Shown here in pieces: positions 1 to 8,724 of a stretch of DNA of 44,028 nt; positions within the stretch are counted from its first letter, which is position 1; the number at the start of each line of letters is the position of its first letter. Position numbers and translations under genes: made by a program. Below the pieces are notes generated by a model. That model was not told the DNA's origin. It was given only the letters and a program-made list of their open reading frames with translations, and did no database searches. Source of the DNA: Thermoleophilia bacterium (lineage in GTDB: Bacteria; Actinomycetota; Thermoleophilia; Gaiellales; Gaiellaceae); NCBI GenBank assembly GCA_023382435.1, contig JAHDVS010000018.1, positions 1 through 44,028 on the forward strand, written 5' to 3'.

Positions 1-380
1 CGCTTGAAGTAGCTCGTGTCGAGCACGGGCAGCGCGCCCGGCTCTCCCTTCGCGGGCAGCCCTGATACGCGCGCCACGGCGTCGATCGGATGGCCGAGCA
101 GGTCGCAGTAGTGGAGCCGGTACCGACGGGAGAGCTCCCGCATCCGCTCCCGGTAGGCGGGATCGACGAGCGTGTAGACGACGACGGCTCGCCGCCCTCG
201 CGCGCGGCGAGCGGCGAACTGGATGTCCTCGGCGCAGGTGATCCTGGGGTGCCGCACGACCTCGAACTCGAGATCGGGGAACTGCACCTCGACGGCCTGC
301 ACCACCCGGGTTGCGGTCTCCCCCGTCGCGTCCGAGATCACGTGGAGCTCGACCGGACCGGCGGGGGCAGCGTCGGTCAT
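1..380 (-). CDS. ppsR: PPDK/PEP synthase regulatory protein (kinase-pyrophosphorylase), N-terminal part
   Basis: This is the first 126 codons of a DUF299-family bifunctional kinase/pyrophosphorylase; the rest lies beyond the left edge. The family controls pyruvate,phosphate dikinase or PEP synthase by ADP-dependent phosphorylation of a catalytic-loop threonine and by phosphate-dependent removal of that phosphate. Residues 12-23 read ELHVISDATGET, the family signature close to the N-terminus. The ATG at 380 overlaps the TGA of glyS (377-379) in an ATGA arrangement, so translation is probably coupled. The gene also follows glyS in Bacillus-type recO-glyQ-glyS clusters, which supports the call. 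The C-terminal P-loop-like part is not visible, so PPDK cannot be told from PEP synthase as the target. Confidence 0.9.
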   Translation of the reverse strand, partial: MTDAAPAGPVELHVISDATGETATRVVQAVEVQFPDLEFEVVRHPRITCAEDIQFAARRARGRRAVVVYTLVDPAYRERMRELSRRYRLHYCDLLGHPIDAVARVSGLPAKGEPGALPVLDTSYFK

Positions 381-2338
381 CGCGGGATCAGGGAGAAGTC
401 CCCGAGCCTCCCGAGGGTGTCGCGGACGTCGAGCAGCAGGCGAAGCCGGTTGGCGCGAACGGCCGCGTCCTCGGCCATCACGAGGACGTCCTCGAAGAAG
501 CGGTCGAGCGGAGGGCCGAGGTCGGCGCCGGCGGCCAGCGCTGCGTCGAAGTCGTCGTGGTCGAGCGCGGCCTCGATGCGGGGCGAGACGCCGTCGAGAG
601 CCTCGGCGACGGCACGCTCTGCCTCCTCGACGAGCAGCCCCGGGTCGAGCGTCGCCGCCGCCTGCTCCGCTTCCTTGCCGGCGAGGCGAGCCGAGCGAGT
701 GTACGGGGTGTGGACGGCCTCGAGCCGGTCATCCGGGAGCTTCGACAGCGCGAGGGCGAGGCTCGCGACCTGCCCGAGCTGCGCGAGTCCGGCGCCACGG
801 GCGGCCCGGACGAACTCGACGGGGACGTCCAGCAGGCCCTCCAGTCGCTCGGCGACGAAGTCCCGGACGTCGTCGGGCGGCTCGGGTGACACCTCCGCTG
901 CCTGCTCGAGCAGCAGCCGGTGGTCCAGGCGGACGAGTGCGCCCACGTCGACCGGGAACGCGCTGGCCATCGCGAGCCGGCAGAGCCCGATCGCGGCCCG
1001 GCGCAGCCCGTACGGGTCCCGGGTGCCGCTCGGCCGCTCGCCGAGCGAGAAGGCGACCGTGAGGTTGTCGATCCGCTCGGCGACCGCGAGCACCTTCCCG
1101 GCCTCCGACGCGGGCAGGGGGCCACCGGCGGAGTCGGGGAGGTACTGCTGCTCGATCGCGTTGCAGACAGCGTCCGGATAGCCGGCGAGCCGCGCGTACT
1201 CGGCGCCGATATGACCTTCGAGCTCCGGGAACTCCCGTACGAGCTCGGCGGCCTGGTCGGCCTTCGCGAGCCGGGCCGCCTCGCGGGTGGCCTCCCCGCC
1301 GCCGAGCTCCGCGACGAGGCGGGCGAGGCGCGCGGTCTTGTCGGCCATGCTGCCCGCTCCCGCGACGAACGTGATCGTGCCGAGCATCGCGGCCAGCTCG
1401 TCGACACCCTTGTCGACGTCACGCTCGAACGTGAACGCCGCATCGTCGAGGCGCCCCTCGAGCACCCGCTCGTTGCCGGCACGAACGAGGTCCGGGGCGC
1501 CGCCGTTGGCGACGAACGCGAAGCGGGAGCCACCGAGCGGCAGGTACCGCTGGTGGGACTGCATCGCGGTCACGACGACGCGCTCGGGCAGCGCGAGGAA
1601 GCGCTCGTCGAACGTCCCGGTGAGCACGATCGGGTGCTCGACCAGGTACACGACCTCGTCCAGCACGCCGCCCGGGTCGCTCCAGCCGCCGATGGCGTCG
1701 AGCGCCTCGACGATCAGGCGGCGGCGCTCCCCCGCGTCCGGCTCGACCCCGTGCGCCCGTAGTGTCTCCTCGTAGGCGGCCGCTTCCGGGATCTCGACCG
1801 GCCCGCCGGTGAAGCGGTGTCCGAAGGACGTGCCGCCCGAGGGCACCCCGTCGAGCTCGACGGGGACGGTTTCCACGTCGAGCTTCGCGCACAGCCAGCG
1901 CACCGGCCGGGAGAACCGGGGGCCTCCGGCCCGCCACACCATCGACTTGCCGAACGCGAGCCCGTCCAGGATCGTGCGCAGCCGCCCGGGCAGCACGTCG
2001 GCGAGGCGAACGCCCGGGACGACCGCGTACACGTGACCGTCGCGCCGCTCGAGCCGGGAGACGTCGGTGCCGGCGCCGCGCGCGAAGCCCTCCGCGGCCT
2101 TCGTCGGACGGCCCTCCTCGTCGAACGCGACACGCTCGGACGGGCCGCGGCGGACCTCGTCCGGGGTCCGTTCCGGCAGCTCCTCCACCAGCACGGCGAG
2201 GCGCCGGGGCCCGATCAGAACCCTCGAGGGCGCCTTCCCGAGCAGTGTCAGGCAGAGCCGGGGAAGCTGCTCCGCCGCCTCCCGGCAGGCGGACGCGGGC
2301 AGCTCCTCGCAGCCGATCTCAAGCAGCAGCGTCGGCAT
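377..2338 (-). CDS. glyS: Glycyl-tRNA synthetase beta subunit
   Basis: The 653-residue product begins [15 protein letters not shown], the classic N-terminus of the beta subunit of the bacterial alpha2beta2 glycyl-tRNA synthetase. It has the usual long body and a C-terminal DALR-type anticodon-binding region near residues 570-650. The beta subunit recognises and holds tRNA-Gly, while the alpha subunit (glyQ, immediately upstream) carries the aminoacylation site. Length is slightly below the common figure of about 690. The ATG start overlaps the 3' end of glyQ by 20 bp and the stop overlaps the next gene's ATG, so the three genes form a tight unit. Many actinobacteria have a single-chain GlyRS instead, so the two-subunit form is a mild taxonomic hint. 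Confidence 0.97.
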   Translation of the reverse strand: MPTLLLEIGCEELPASACREAAEQLPRLCLTLLGKAPSRVLIGPRRLAVLVEELPERTPDEVRRGPSERVAFDEEGRPTKAAEGFARGAGTDVSRLERRDGHVYAVVPGVRLADVLPGRLRTILDGLAFGKSMVWRAGGPRFSRPVRWLCAKLDVETVPVELDGVPSGGTSFGHRFTGGPVEIPEAAAYEETLRAHGVEPDAGERRRLIVEALDAIGGWSDPGGVLDEVVYLVEHPIVLTGTFDERFLALPERVVVTAMQSHQRYLPLGGSRFAFVANGGAPDLVRAGNERVLEGRLDDAAFTFERDVDKGVDELAAMLGTITFVAGAGSMADKTARLARLVAELGGGEATREAARLAKADQAAELVREFPELEGHIGAEYARLAGYPDAVCNAIEQQYLPDSAGGPLPASEAGKVLAVAERIDNLTVAFSLGERPSGTRDPYGLRRAAIGLCRLAMASAFPVDVGALVRLDHRLLLEQAAEVSPEPPDDVRDFVAERLEGLLDVPVEFVRAARGAGLAQLGQVASLALALSKLPDDRLEAVHTPYTRSARLAGKEAEQAAATLDPGLLVEEAERAVAEALDGVSPRIEAALDHDDFDAALAAGADLGPPLDRFFEDVLVMAEDAAVRANRLRLLLDVRDTLGRLGDFSLIPR

Positions 2339-3188
2339 CCGGCTCCAGCATCTCGACGTACAGCTGCGCCACCCTGCGAGCGAGGTTGCGCACGCGGGCG
2401 ATGTAGGCGGCGCGCTCGGTGACCGAGATCGCGCCGCGGGCGTCGAGGAGGTTGAACGTGTGCGAGCACTTCAGCACCTGGTCGTAGGCGGGCAGCGGCA
2501 GCCGCTGCTCGACGAGGTGGCGGCACTCGGCCTCGTGCTCGCCGAAGCGGCGCTGGAGCACGTCGACGGCGGCGTGCTCGAAGTTGTAGGCCGACCACTG
2601 GCGCTCGTTCTCCCGGTAGACGTCACCCCAGGTGACGCCGGGCGCCCACTCGATCTCGAAGGCGGTGCGCTTCCCCTGCAGGAACATGGCCAGGCGCTCG
2701 AGCCCGTAGGTGATCTCGGCGGGCACGAGCTCGAGGTCGAGGCCGCCGAGCTGCTGGAAGTACGTGAACTGGGTCGCCTCCATCCCGTCGATCCAGACCT
2801 CCCAGCCCAGCCCCCAGGCCCCGAGCGTCGGCCCCTCCCAGTCGTCCTCGACGAGCCGCACGTCGTGCGCTTCGAGGTCGATTCCGATCGCCTCGAGCGA
2901 GCCGAAGTAGAGGTCGAGCACGTCGTCGGGGGCGGGCTTCAGGATCACCTGGTACTGGAAGTAGTGCTGGAAGCGGAACGGGTTCTCCCCGTAGCGCCCG
3001 TCAGCGGGCCGGATCGACGGCTCGACGTACGCGGTGCGCCACGGCTCGGGCCCGAGGCAGCGAAGCGCGGTCGCCGGGTTGAACGTGCCGGCACCGACCT
3101 CGGTGTGGTACGGCTGCATGATCACGCAGCCCCGGTCGGCCCAGTAGCGCTCGAGCGTCATGATCGTCTGCTGGAACGTCGGCGCCAC
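2319..3188 (-). CDS. glyQ: Glycyl-tRNA synthetase alpha subunit
   Basis: The 289-residue product has the strongly conserved alpha-subunit sequence: [14 protein letters not shown] near the N-terminus, then [17 protein letters not shown], and later [17 protein letters not shown] and [13 protein letters not shown]. It is a class II catalytic subunit that activates glycine with ATP and charges tRNA-Gly together with GlyS. The start is GTG at 3188. No ATG fits better, because the conserved sequence begins two codons later. It lies 30 bp downstream of recO and overlaps glyS by 20 bp. The recO-glyQ-glyS order is widely conserved in bacteria. Confidence 0.97.
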   Translation of the reverse strand: MAPTFQQTIMTLERYWADRGCVIMQPYHTEVGAGTFNPATALRCLGPEPWRTAYVEPSIRPADGRYGENPFRFQHYFQYQVILKPAPDDVLDLYFGSLEAIGIDLEAHDVRLVEDDWEGPTLGAWGLGWEVWIDGMEATQFTYFQQLGGLDLELVPAEITYGLERLAMFLQGKRTAFEIEWAPGVTWGDVYRENERQWSAYNFEHAAVDVLQRRFGEHEAECRHLVEQRLPLPAYDQVLKCSHTFNLLDARGAISVTERAAYIARVRNLARRVAQLYVEMLEPDADAAA

Positions 3189-3218
3189 GGGGACGCATCC
3201 TAGTGGCGGCGGCGCCGA

Positions 3219-3971
3219 TCACCGCCGGGCGAGCGTGCGCAGGCGGAAGCCGCCGTGCTCGGCGTACACCGCCTCGACGATCGCGAGCGTCTCCCGCCGG
3301 GCCGATGCGCCGAGGCCGGCGGGGCGGGCGCCGGCGAGCGGCTGCTCGAGCAGGGCCCGCATGCCGAGGAACGCCGCCGCGGACGCGGGCAGGGCCCCCT
3401 CGCCGCAGGCGGCGCAGACGGCACCGCCGGCCCGGGCGGAAAACGCCGTCAGCGGCCCCTCGCGGCCGCAGGCGGCGCAGCTCGACAGGTGCGGGAGGTA
3501 GCCGGCGAGCCAGAGCAGCTTGAGCTGGAGCGACAGCGCGAGCGGGTCGAGCGCCGGGTCCGGGCCGGAGGGGTCAGGCTGTCCGCCGTCGTCGAGCAGG
3601 TCGAGGAAGCGCACGAGGGCGTGGAACGCGCGAGGGCTCGGATCGTGGTCGATGAACAGCTTCAGCACGGCTTCGAGGCCGATCGACCCCACTGCGAGCC
3701 GGTAGGGGTCGGCCGCGAGGGCCTGGTGGGAACGGACGAGGTCGACGCCCGTGACCGTGGCAAGCTCGCCCCGGCCGACGTGCAGCTGGATCTCGACGTG
3801 GCTGAACGGCTCGAGCCGGGCGCCGAAGCGCGACCGGGTCTTGCGGGCGCCCTTCGCGATCGCCCCGACCCGCCCCAGCTCCTTCGTGAACAGGTGGAGG
3901 ATCCTGTCCGCCTCGCCGAAGCGCAGTGAGCGCAGGACGACTGCCTCCGCTTGCTGCGCTCGCGACCCCAC
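3219..3971 (-). CDS. recO: DNA repair protein RecO
   Basis: The product is 250 residues, starting at GTG 3971 (VGSRAQQAEAVVLRSLRFG). The open frame runs further upstream, but there it overlaps mutM and is not RecO-like. RecO is a recombination mediator that, with RecR, loads RecA onto SSB-coated DNA in the RecFOR pathway. The N-terminal OB fold is visible as EAVVLRSLRFGEADRILHLFTKELG followed by a KGARK segment. Four cysteines in two CxxC pairs (CAAC near residue 177 and again near 200) form the family's zinc site. It sits 34 bp downstream of mutM and 30 bp upstream of glyQ, in a repair/translation cluster. Confidence 0.93.
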   Translation of the reverse strand: MGSRAQQAEAVVLRSLRFGEADRILHLFTKELGRVGAIAKGARKTRSRFGARLEPFSHVEIQLHVGRGELATVTGVDLVRSHQALAADPYRLAVGSIGLEAVLKLFIDHDPSPRAFHALVRFLDLLDDGGQPDPSGPDPALDPLALSLQLKLLWLAGYLPHLSSCAACGREGPLTAFSARAGGAVCAACGEGALPASAAAFLGMRALLEQPLAGARPAGLGASARRETLAIVEAVYAEHGGFRLRTLARR

Positions 3972-4005
3972 GCGGCCAGTGTAGAGGGGAGGTCGACCGG
4001 GGCCG

Positions 4006-4842
4006 TCAGGCGCCGGGCGCGACCTGGCAGGTGGGGCAAAGCCACGTGCCGCGGCCCGCCACGCGGGCCTTCGCGATCGGCGTCCCGCAACGGGGGCAGG
4101 GCGCGCCCCCGCGGCCGTAGACGCGGAACTCCTCCTGCATCGAGCCGCTGGCCCCATCGGGCGCCCGGTAGTCGCGCAGCGTCGCGCCGTGGCGGTCGAT
4201 GCCGGTGCGCAGCACCCGTCTGATCGCCCGGGCGAGTCGGGCCACGTCGCCCGGCCCAAGCTCGCCCGCGGCGGCGAGTGGATGCAGGCGGGCGAGCCAC
4301 AGCGCCTCGTCCGCGTAGATGTTGCCGATGCCGGCGACCGTTCGCTGGTCGAGGAGCGCCGCCTTCACGGGGGCCCGGCGCCCCGCCAGCGCACTGCGAA
4401 GCGCGGCCGCGGTAAAGCCGGGTCCGAGCGGCTCGGGGCCCAGACGCACGCCCAGGTAGGCGTCGAGCTCGCCGCGCTCGAGCAGCGACCAGGTGCCGAA
4501 GCGGCGCACGTCCCGGTAGACGAGGCGCCCGCCGTCGTCCAGCTCGACGACGGCACGCGCGTGGCCATCGGCCCCGGGCGCGCTCCCGGCGGTGTGGCGG
4601 AAGCTCCCGGTCATCCGCAGGTGCACGAGCAGGTGCCCGTCGCCCTCGAGGTCGATGACGAGGTACTTGCCGCGGCGGCGCACGCCGTCGACCCGCCTGC
4701 CCTCGAGCCGGGCCGAGACCGCATCGGGCGGCTCCGGGCGCGTCAGGCGCGGATCGAGGATCGCGACCCGCTCGAGGCGCCGGCCCGCGAGCAGGGGCTC
4801 GAGGCGGGCGCGCACCGTCTCGACCTCCGGCAGCTCGGGCAC
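4006..4842 (-). CDS. mutM: Formamidopyrimidine-DNA glycosylase
   Basis: The 278-residue enzyme removes 8-oxoguanine and other oxidised purines and cuts the backbone by beta/delta elimination. MPELPEVETV at the N-terminus gives the catalytic Pro2 and Glu3. A conserved lysine lies in RRRGKYL near residue 58. An H2TH region (GIGNIYADEALW) is followed by a C-terminal zinc finger with CPRC and CPTC pairs. Those four cysteines and normal length indicate an active Fpg rather than a zinc-less Nei-like relative. The gene has its own 34-bp gaps on both sides, within a run that continues into recO. Confidence 0.96.
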   Translation of the reverse strand: MPELPEVETVRARLEPLLAGRRLERVAILDPRLTRPEPPDAVSARLEGRRVDGVRRRGKYLVIDLEGDGHLLVHLRMTGSFRHTAGSAPGADGHARAVVELDDGGRLVYRDVRRFGTWSLLERGELDAYLGVRLGPEPLGPGFTAAALRSALAGRRAPVKAALLDQRTVAGIGNIYADEALWLARLHPLAAAGELGPGDVARLARAIRRVLRTGIDRHGATLRDYRAPDGASGSMQEEFRVYGRGGAPCPRCGTPIAKARVAGRGTWLCPTCQVAPGA

Positions 4843-4876
4843 GGCCCAAGCGTACCGCCGCCCTCCGCCGCGTCGG

Positions 4877-6172
4877 TCAGCGCAGGACGTCGATCACGAG
4901 CGGCGCACGGGCAGGCGGATGCCCACCGATCCGGTAGGCGGCGGCGACCTCGATCGCTGCCGCGCCGGCCGCGATCCCGTCGCGGGCGTGGATCTCCGCG
5001 AGCGGCTCGCCCTCCTCCACGGGATCGCCGAGGAGACGCAGGCAGACAACACCCGTGGCGGGATCGACCCGGTCGCTCTTCCGCGCCCGCCCCGCCCCCA
5101 GCCGCACGGCGGCGCGCCCGATCGCGAGAGCCGACAAGGCCTCCACGCGCCCCGGCGCAGGTGCCGGCACGGGCACGACGAAGGGCGCGAACGGCAGCGC
5201 CTCCTCCCGGGGATCGCCGCCCTGGGCGCACACCCAGCGCTCGTAGGCAGCGAGCGCCTCGCCGCTGGCGATCGCCGTCCCCGCCCGACGCCGTCCCTCG
5301 GCCTCGTCGACGCCGAGGTCGGACAGCGCGAGCAGCCGCGCCGCCGAAGCGAGGACGAGCTCGCGGAGCGCCACCGGCCCCTCGCCGCGCAGCACCGCGA
5401 GCGCCTCCCGTACCTCGAGCGCGTTGCCGACCGCGGCGCCGAGCGGCTCGTCCATCCTCGTCAGCTCGCAGACGACGCGCCGGCCCGCCCGGCGGCCGAG
5501 CTCCAGCATCGCGACTGCGAGCCGCCGGGCGTCGTCGATGGTCTTCATGAAAGCGCCCTCCCCCACCTTCACGTCGAGCAGGATCGCGTCGGCGCCCGCG
5601 GCGATCTTCTTCGCCATGATGCTCGCCGCGATCAGCGAGATCTCGTCGACGGTGGCGGTGACGTCCCGCAGCGCGTACAGGCGCCGGTCGGCCGGGACGA
5701 GCCCCGCGCTCTGGCCGGCGACCGCAAGCCCGATCCGCTCGACCTGGCGCACGAACGCCGCCGGGTCGAGCTCCACGCGAAAGCCCGGGATCGACTCGAG
5801 CTTGTCGAGCGTGCCGCCGGTGTGGCCGAGGCCACGGCCGCTCAGCTTCGCGAACGGCACGCCGCAGGCTGCCACGACCGGGCCGAGGACGATCGTGACC
5901 TTGTCGCCGACCCCGCCCGTCGAGTGCTTGTCGACGACGACACGGCGAAGCGAGGACAGGTCGAGCGTCTCGCCGCTTCGCACCATCGCGTCGGTGAGCG
6001 CGAACGTCTCGCGGGGCGTCAGCCCCCGGAAGTAGACGGCCATCAAGAAGGCGGCCATCTGCTCGTCGGGAACGCCGCCGCGCGCGTGCGCGAGTACGAG
6101 CTCCTCGATCTCCGCGCCGGTCAGCTCGCCGCCGTCGCGCTTGCGTTCGATCAGGTCGGCGGGGCGCAGCAC
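4877..6172 (-). CDS. deoA: Pyrimidine-nucleoside/thymidine phosphorylase
   Basis: The 431-residue protein matches the pyrimidine nucleoside phosphorylase family, which splits thymidine, deoxyuridine or uridine with phosphate into base and (deoxy)ribose 1-phosphate. The phosphate-binding loop KHSTGGVGDK lies near residue 82, followed by KLSGRGLGHTGGTLDKLESIPG near 107. The order is an N-terminal alpha domain, a glycosyltransferase-type middle, and a C-terminal PYNP domain (about 345-425). It follows deoB by 16 bp, so the product sugar 1-phosphate can pass directly to the mutase. Thymidine-only DeoA cannot be told from broad-specificity Pdp by sequence alone. Confidence 0.92.
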   Translation of the reverse strand: MLRPADLIERKRDGGELTGAEIEELVLAHARGGVPDEQMAAFLMAVYFRGLTPRETFALTDAMVRSGETLDLSSLRRVVVDKHSTGGVGDKVTIVLGPVVAACGVPFAKLSGRGLGHTGGTLDKLESIPGFRVELDPAAFVRQVERIGLAVAGQSAGLVPADRRLYALRDVTATVDEISLIAASIMAKKIAAGADAILLDVKVGEGAFMKTIDDARRLAVAMLELGRRAGRRVVCELTRMDEPLGAAVGNALEVREALAVLRGEGPVALRELVLASAARLLALSDLGVDEAEGRRRAGTAIASGEALAAYERWVCAQGGDPREEALPFAPFVVPVPAPAPGRVEALSALAIGRAAVRLGAGRARKSDRVDPATGVVCLRLLGDPVEEGEPLAEIHARDGIAAGAAAIEVAAAYRIGGHPPARAPLVIDVLR

Positions 6173-6188
6173 CCGGGCCGCCTCACGC

Positions 6189-7355
6189 TCAGCGCTCGAG
6201 GAAGGGCTGGCCGGCCAGCCGGCGCGACGGCGACTTGCCGCCGAGCCACCGGTTCACGGTCGCGCCGACGTCGGCGAGCTCCCCCTCGTACGTCCGCCCC
6301 GCCGCGTTGTGCCCGGCGGCGTAGGCGAGCAGGAGCGCGTACTCGCGCGAATGGTCGGTCGACGGGGTGGTCGGATCGCAGCCGTGATCGGACGTGACGA
6401 TCAGGAGATCCTGCTCGCGCAGCGCCGCGAGGAGATCGGGGAGCCGCCAGTCGAAATCCTGGAGGCAGCGGTGGAAGTTGACCGGATCGTTGCGATGCCC
6501 CCAGAGCATGTCCGTCTCGATCAGGTTGGTGAACACGAGACCGTGCTCGACGCTCTCGAGCAGCTGCACGGTGGTCGCGATACCGTCCGCGTTCGATTTC
6601 GTCGGGTGCGACTCGTCGATGTCGCAGCCGGCGAACACGTCGGCTACCTTGCCGACGGCGTGCACGGCCGCGCCGGCCTCCCGGACGAGCGTGAGGTAGT
6701 TCGGCTGGCGCGGCGGCAGCGCCCAGTCCCTACGCCCGTCCGTGCGAACGTAGTTGCCCGGCACACCCGAGAACGGCCGGGCGATCACGCGGGAGACGGC
6801 GTCCTTGCCCTTGAGCACCTCGCGGGCGATCTCGGACGCCGCGTACAGCTCCTCGACGGGGATCGTCTCCGCGTGCGCTGCGATCTGGTAGACCGAGTCG
6901 GCGGACGTGTACACGATCCACTTGCCGGACGCCTGGTGCTCCTCGCCGAGCTCCTGGATGATCTCGGTGCCCGACGCGGCCACGTTGCCGAGCACGCCGC
7001 GGCCGGTGCGGTGGGCGAACTCCTCGATCACCCCGAACGGGAACCCGTGCGGGTACGTCGGCGGCGCCTGCGCCGACACGATCCCGGCGATCTCCCAGTG
7101 CCCGCTGACTGTGTCCTTGCCCTTCGAGCGGGCGAGCAGGCGCCCCGCGATCGCCGGCGCGCCCGGCTGCGGCGGACAGCCCTCGAGCGCAGCGACGTTG
7201 CCGAGCCCGAGCGCCTCCAGGTTCGGCAGGTCGAGACCGCCGACAGCCCGGGCGATGTTGCCGAGCGTGTCGGAGCCCTCGTCCCCGTAGTCGGCCGCAT
7301 CGGGGAGCGCGCCGGCGCCGACTCCGTCGAGCACGATGATGCACGCGCGTGCCAT
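6189..7355 (-). CDS. deoB: Phosphopentomutase
   Basis: The 388-residue protein belongs to the alkaline-phosphatase superfamily mutases and interconverts (deoxy)ribose 1-phosphate and 5-phosphate. Metal ligands are visible in VLDGVGAG at the N-terminus (Asp9) and in TSDHGCDPT (near residue 325). The family segments DSVYQIAAHAE and SGHWEIAG are also present. It heads a deoB-deoA nucleoside-salvage pair. A -10-like TAGAAT ends 6 bases upstream of the ATG on this strand, which suggests a leaderless or very short-leader transcript. Its ATG is only 20 bp from the divergent start of a small membrane-protein gene. Confidence 0.95.
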   Translation of the reverse strand: MARACIIVLDGVGAGALPDAADYGDEGSDTLGNIARAVGGLDLPNLEALGLGNVAALEGCPPQPGAPAIAGRLLARSKGKDTVSGHWEIAGIVSAQAPPTYPHGFPFGVIEEFAHRTGRGVLGNVAASGTEIIQELGEEHQASGKWIVYTSADSVYQIAAHAETIPVEELYAASEIAREVLKGKDAVSRVIARPFSGVPGNYVRTDGRRDWALPPRQPNYLTLVREAGAAVHAVGKVADVFAGCDIDESHPTKSNADGIATTVQLLESVEHGLVFTNLIETDMLWGHRNDPVNFHRCLQDFDWRLPDLLAALREQDLLIVTSDHGCDPTTPSTDHSREYALLLAYAAGHNAAGRTYEGELADVGATVNRWLGGKSPSRRLAGQPFLER

Positions 7356-7360
7356 CGAGC

Positions 7361-7367
7361 TATTCTA
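7361..7367. promoter_or_regulatory. Overlapping divergent -10 elements between deoB and a small membrane-protein gene
   Basis: The 20 bp between two divergent ATG codons contain TATTCT on the plus strand (7361-7366) and TAGAAT on the minus strand (7367-7362), offset by one base. Each lies 6 to 9 bases before its start codon, the spacing expected for leaderless or near-leaderless transcripts. No convincing -35 hexamers were seen. The promoter role is inferred from position and the TANNNT pattern only. Confidence 0.4.
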
Positions 7368-7375
7368 GGAAGCGC

Positions 7376-7534
7376 ATGTCGACGTTCATCGGATTCCTCG
7401 AGCTCGCCGGCTGGATCGTCGCCGTGGTCGCGCTCGCCGCGGGCGTCACGTACGCCGTGATCAAGCTGTTCCCGAGCCGCGCGGATCGCAAGCCGTCCGA
7501 GGACGCGCCGTCTGCGCCCGCCGGCGGTTCGTAG
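7376..7534 (+). CDS. Small single-pass membrane protein of unknown function
   Basis: A 52-residue product is predicted from ATG 7376, with an AGGA ribosome-binding site at 7367-7370. An in-frame start at 7349 would overlap deoB and is less likely. Residues 4-28 form one hydrophobic helix (FLELAGWIVAVVALAAGVTY). A basic segment (KLFPSRADRK) and a short Ser/Pro/Ala-rich tail follow, so the tail is probably cytoplasmic by the positive-inside rule. It is one of only two intact plus-strand genes in the window and ends 12 bp before the convergent ald stop. No family is recognised. The RBS, clean TM/basic-tail design and its own gap between deoB and ald argue that it is real. Confidence 0.7.
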   Translation: MSTFIGFLELAGWIVAVVALAAGVTYAVIKLFPSRADRKPSEDAPSAPAGGS

Positions 7535-7546
7535 CAGGCACCCCGG

Positions 7547-8671
7547 CTACGCCGCCGCCAGCGGCATGGCCTGCGCGAGCGGCACGTGGGGGAGCCCGTG
7601 CGCGTGCGCGACGGCCTCGTAGGTGACGCGTCCGGCGGCGACGTTGACGCCGAGCGCCAGGGCGTCCGACCTCGAGACGGCCTCGCGCACGCCGAGGTCG
7701 GCGAGCCGCTCGACGTACGGGAGCGTCACGTTGGTGAGCGCCTTCGTGGAGGTGATCGGCACCGCTCCGGGCATGTTCGCGACGCAGTAGTGGACGATCC
7801 CGTCGATTTCGAAGGTGGGGCTCGAGTGCGTCGTCGGCCGGGATGTCTCGAAGCAGCCGCCCTGGTCGATCGCGACGTCCACGAGGACCGAGCCGGCCTT
7901 CATCCGCCCGAGCATGTCGCCCGTGACGAGCTTCGGCGCGCGGGCGCCGGGGATCAGGACCGCCCCGATCACGAGGTCGGCCTCGGGCAGGAGCTCCTCG
8001 ATCTGGAGGCGGCTCGACATCGCGAGCGTGATCCTGCCGCCGAGCGCGACCTCGAGCTCGCGCATCCGCTCGACCGACCGCTCGAGCACCCAGACGTCCG
8101 CCTGCATGCCAACGGCGATCAGCGCCGCGTTGAACCCCACGATGCCGCCGCCGAGCACCAGTACGCGCGCGGGAGGCACCCCCGGCACGCCGCCGAGCAG
8201 GATCCCCTTACCGCCCTGGGCTTTCTCGAGCGCCCACGCTCCCATCTGCGTCGCGAGCCGGCCCGCGACCTCGCTCATCGGCGCGAGCAGCGGCAGGCGC
8301 CCGTCGGGCGTCTGGACGGTTTCGTACGCGATGCAGGTCGCGCCGGAGTCGACAAGCGCGCGCGTCAGCCGCTCGTCCGCGGCGAGGTGCAGGTACGTGA
8401 ACAGGCAGAGGTCGTCGCGTAGCCGCCCGTACTCCTCCGGGAGCGGCTCCTTGACTTTCAGGAGCAGCTCCGCGGCAGCCCAGACGTCATCGACGCCGGC
8501 GAGGGTGGCACCGGCCGCCGCGTAGGCCGTGTCGGAAAACGCGCTGCCTTCCCCCGCGCCCCGCTCGACCAGCACGTCGTGGCCGCGCTCGACGAGCTCG
8601 CGGGTACCGGCGGGGGTCAGCGCGACTCTGTGCTCGTCCGCCTTCAGCTCGGTGACGACTCCGACTCTCAT
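7547..8671 (-). CDS. ald: Alanine dehydrogenase
   Basis: The 374-residue protein has the length and motifs of NAD-dependent L-alanine dehydrogenase, which converts alanine to pyruvate, NH4+ and NADH. MRVGVVTELKADEHRVALTP at the N-terminus, the substrate lysine in LLLKVKEPLP (near 74) and the catalytic histidine in LFTYLHLAAD (near 96) are present. The NAD-binding loop VLVLGGGIVGFNAA lies near 168. The single-chain length and lack of membrane helices rule out a transhydrogenase alpha subunit. It lies downstream of the NUDIX gene, where xerD stands in the mycobacterial order. The two genes are separated by 53 bp containing a small hairpin. Confidence 0.95.
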   Translation of the reverse strand: MRVGVVTELKADEHRVALTPAGTRELVERGHDVLVERGAGEGSAFSDTAYAAAGATLAGVDDVWAAAELLLKVKEPLPEEYGRLRDDLCLFTYLHLAADERLTRALVDSGATCIAYETVQTPDGRLPLLAPMSEVAGRLATQMGAWALEKAQGGKGILLGGVPGVPPARVLVLGGGIVGFNAALIAVGMQADVWVLERSVERMRELEVALGGRITLAMSSRLQIEELLPEADLVIGAVLIPGARAPKLVTGDMLGRMKAGSVLVDVAIDQGGCFETSRPTTHSSPTFEIDGIVHYCVANMPGAVPITSTKALTNVTLPYVERLADLGVREAVSRSDALALGVNVAAGRVTYEAVAHAHGLPHVPLAQAMPLAAA

Positions 8672-8684
8672 GGCGCGGGAAGCC

Positions 8685-8700
8685 TAGCCTCCGCAGGCTA
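8685..8700 (-). other. Short hairpin between the NUDIX gene and ald
   Basis: A 6-bp inverted repeat, TAGCCT/AGGCTA around a CCGC loop, lies 14 bases upstream of the ald start. There is no T-run, so it is a weak terminator candidate. On the minus strand it contains GGAGG, 16 bases before the ald ATG, so it could instead affect ald ribosome access. The function is not established. Confidence 0.3.
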
Positions 8701-8724
8701 CGACGCGGTGGCCGACCGGGCGCG

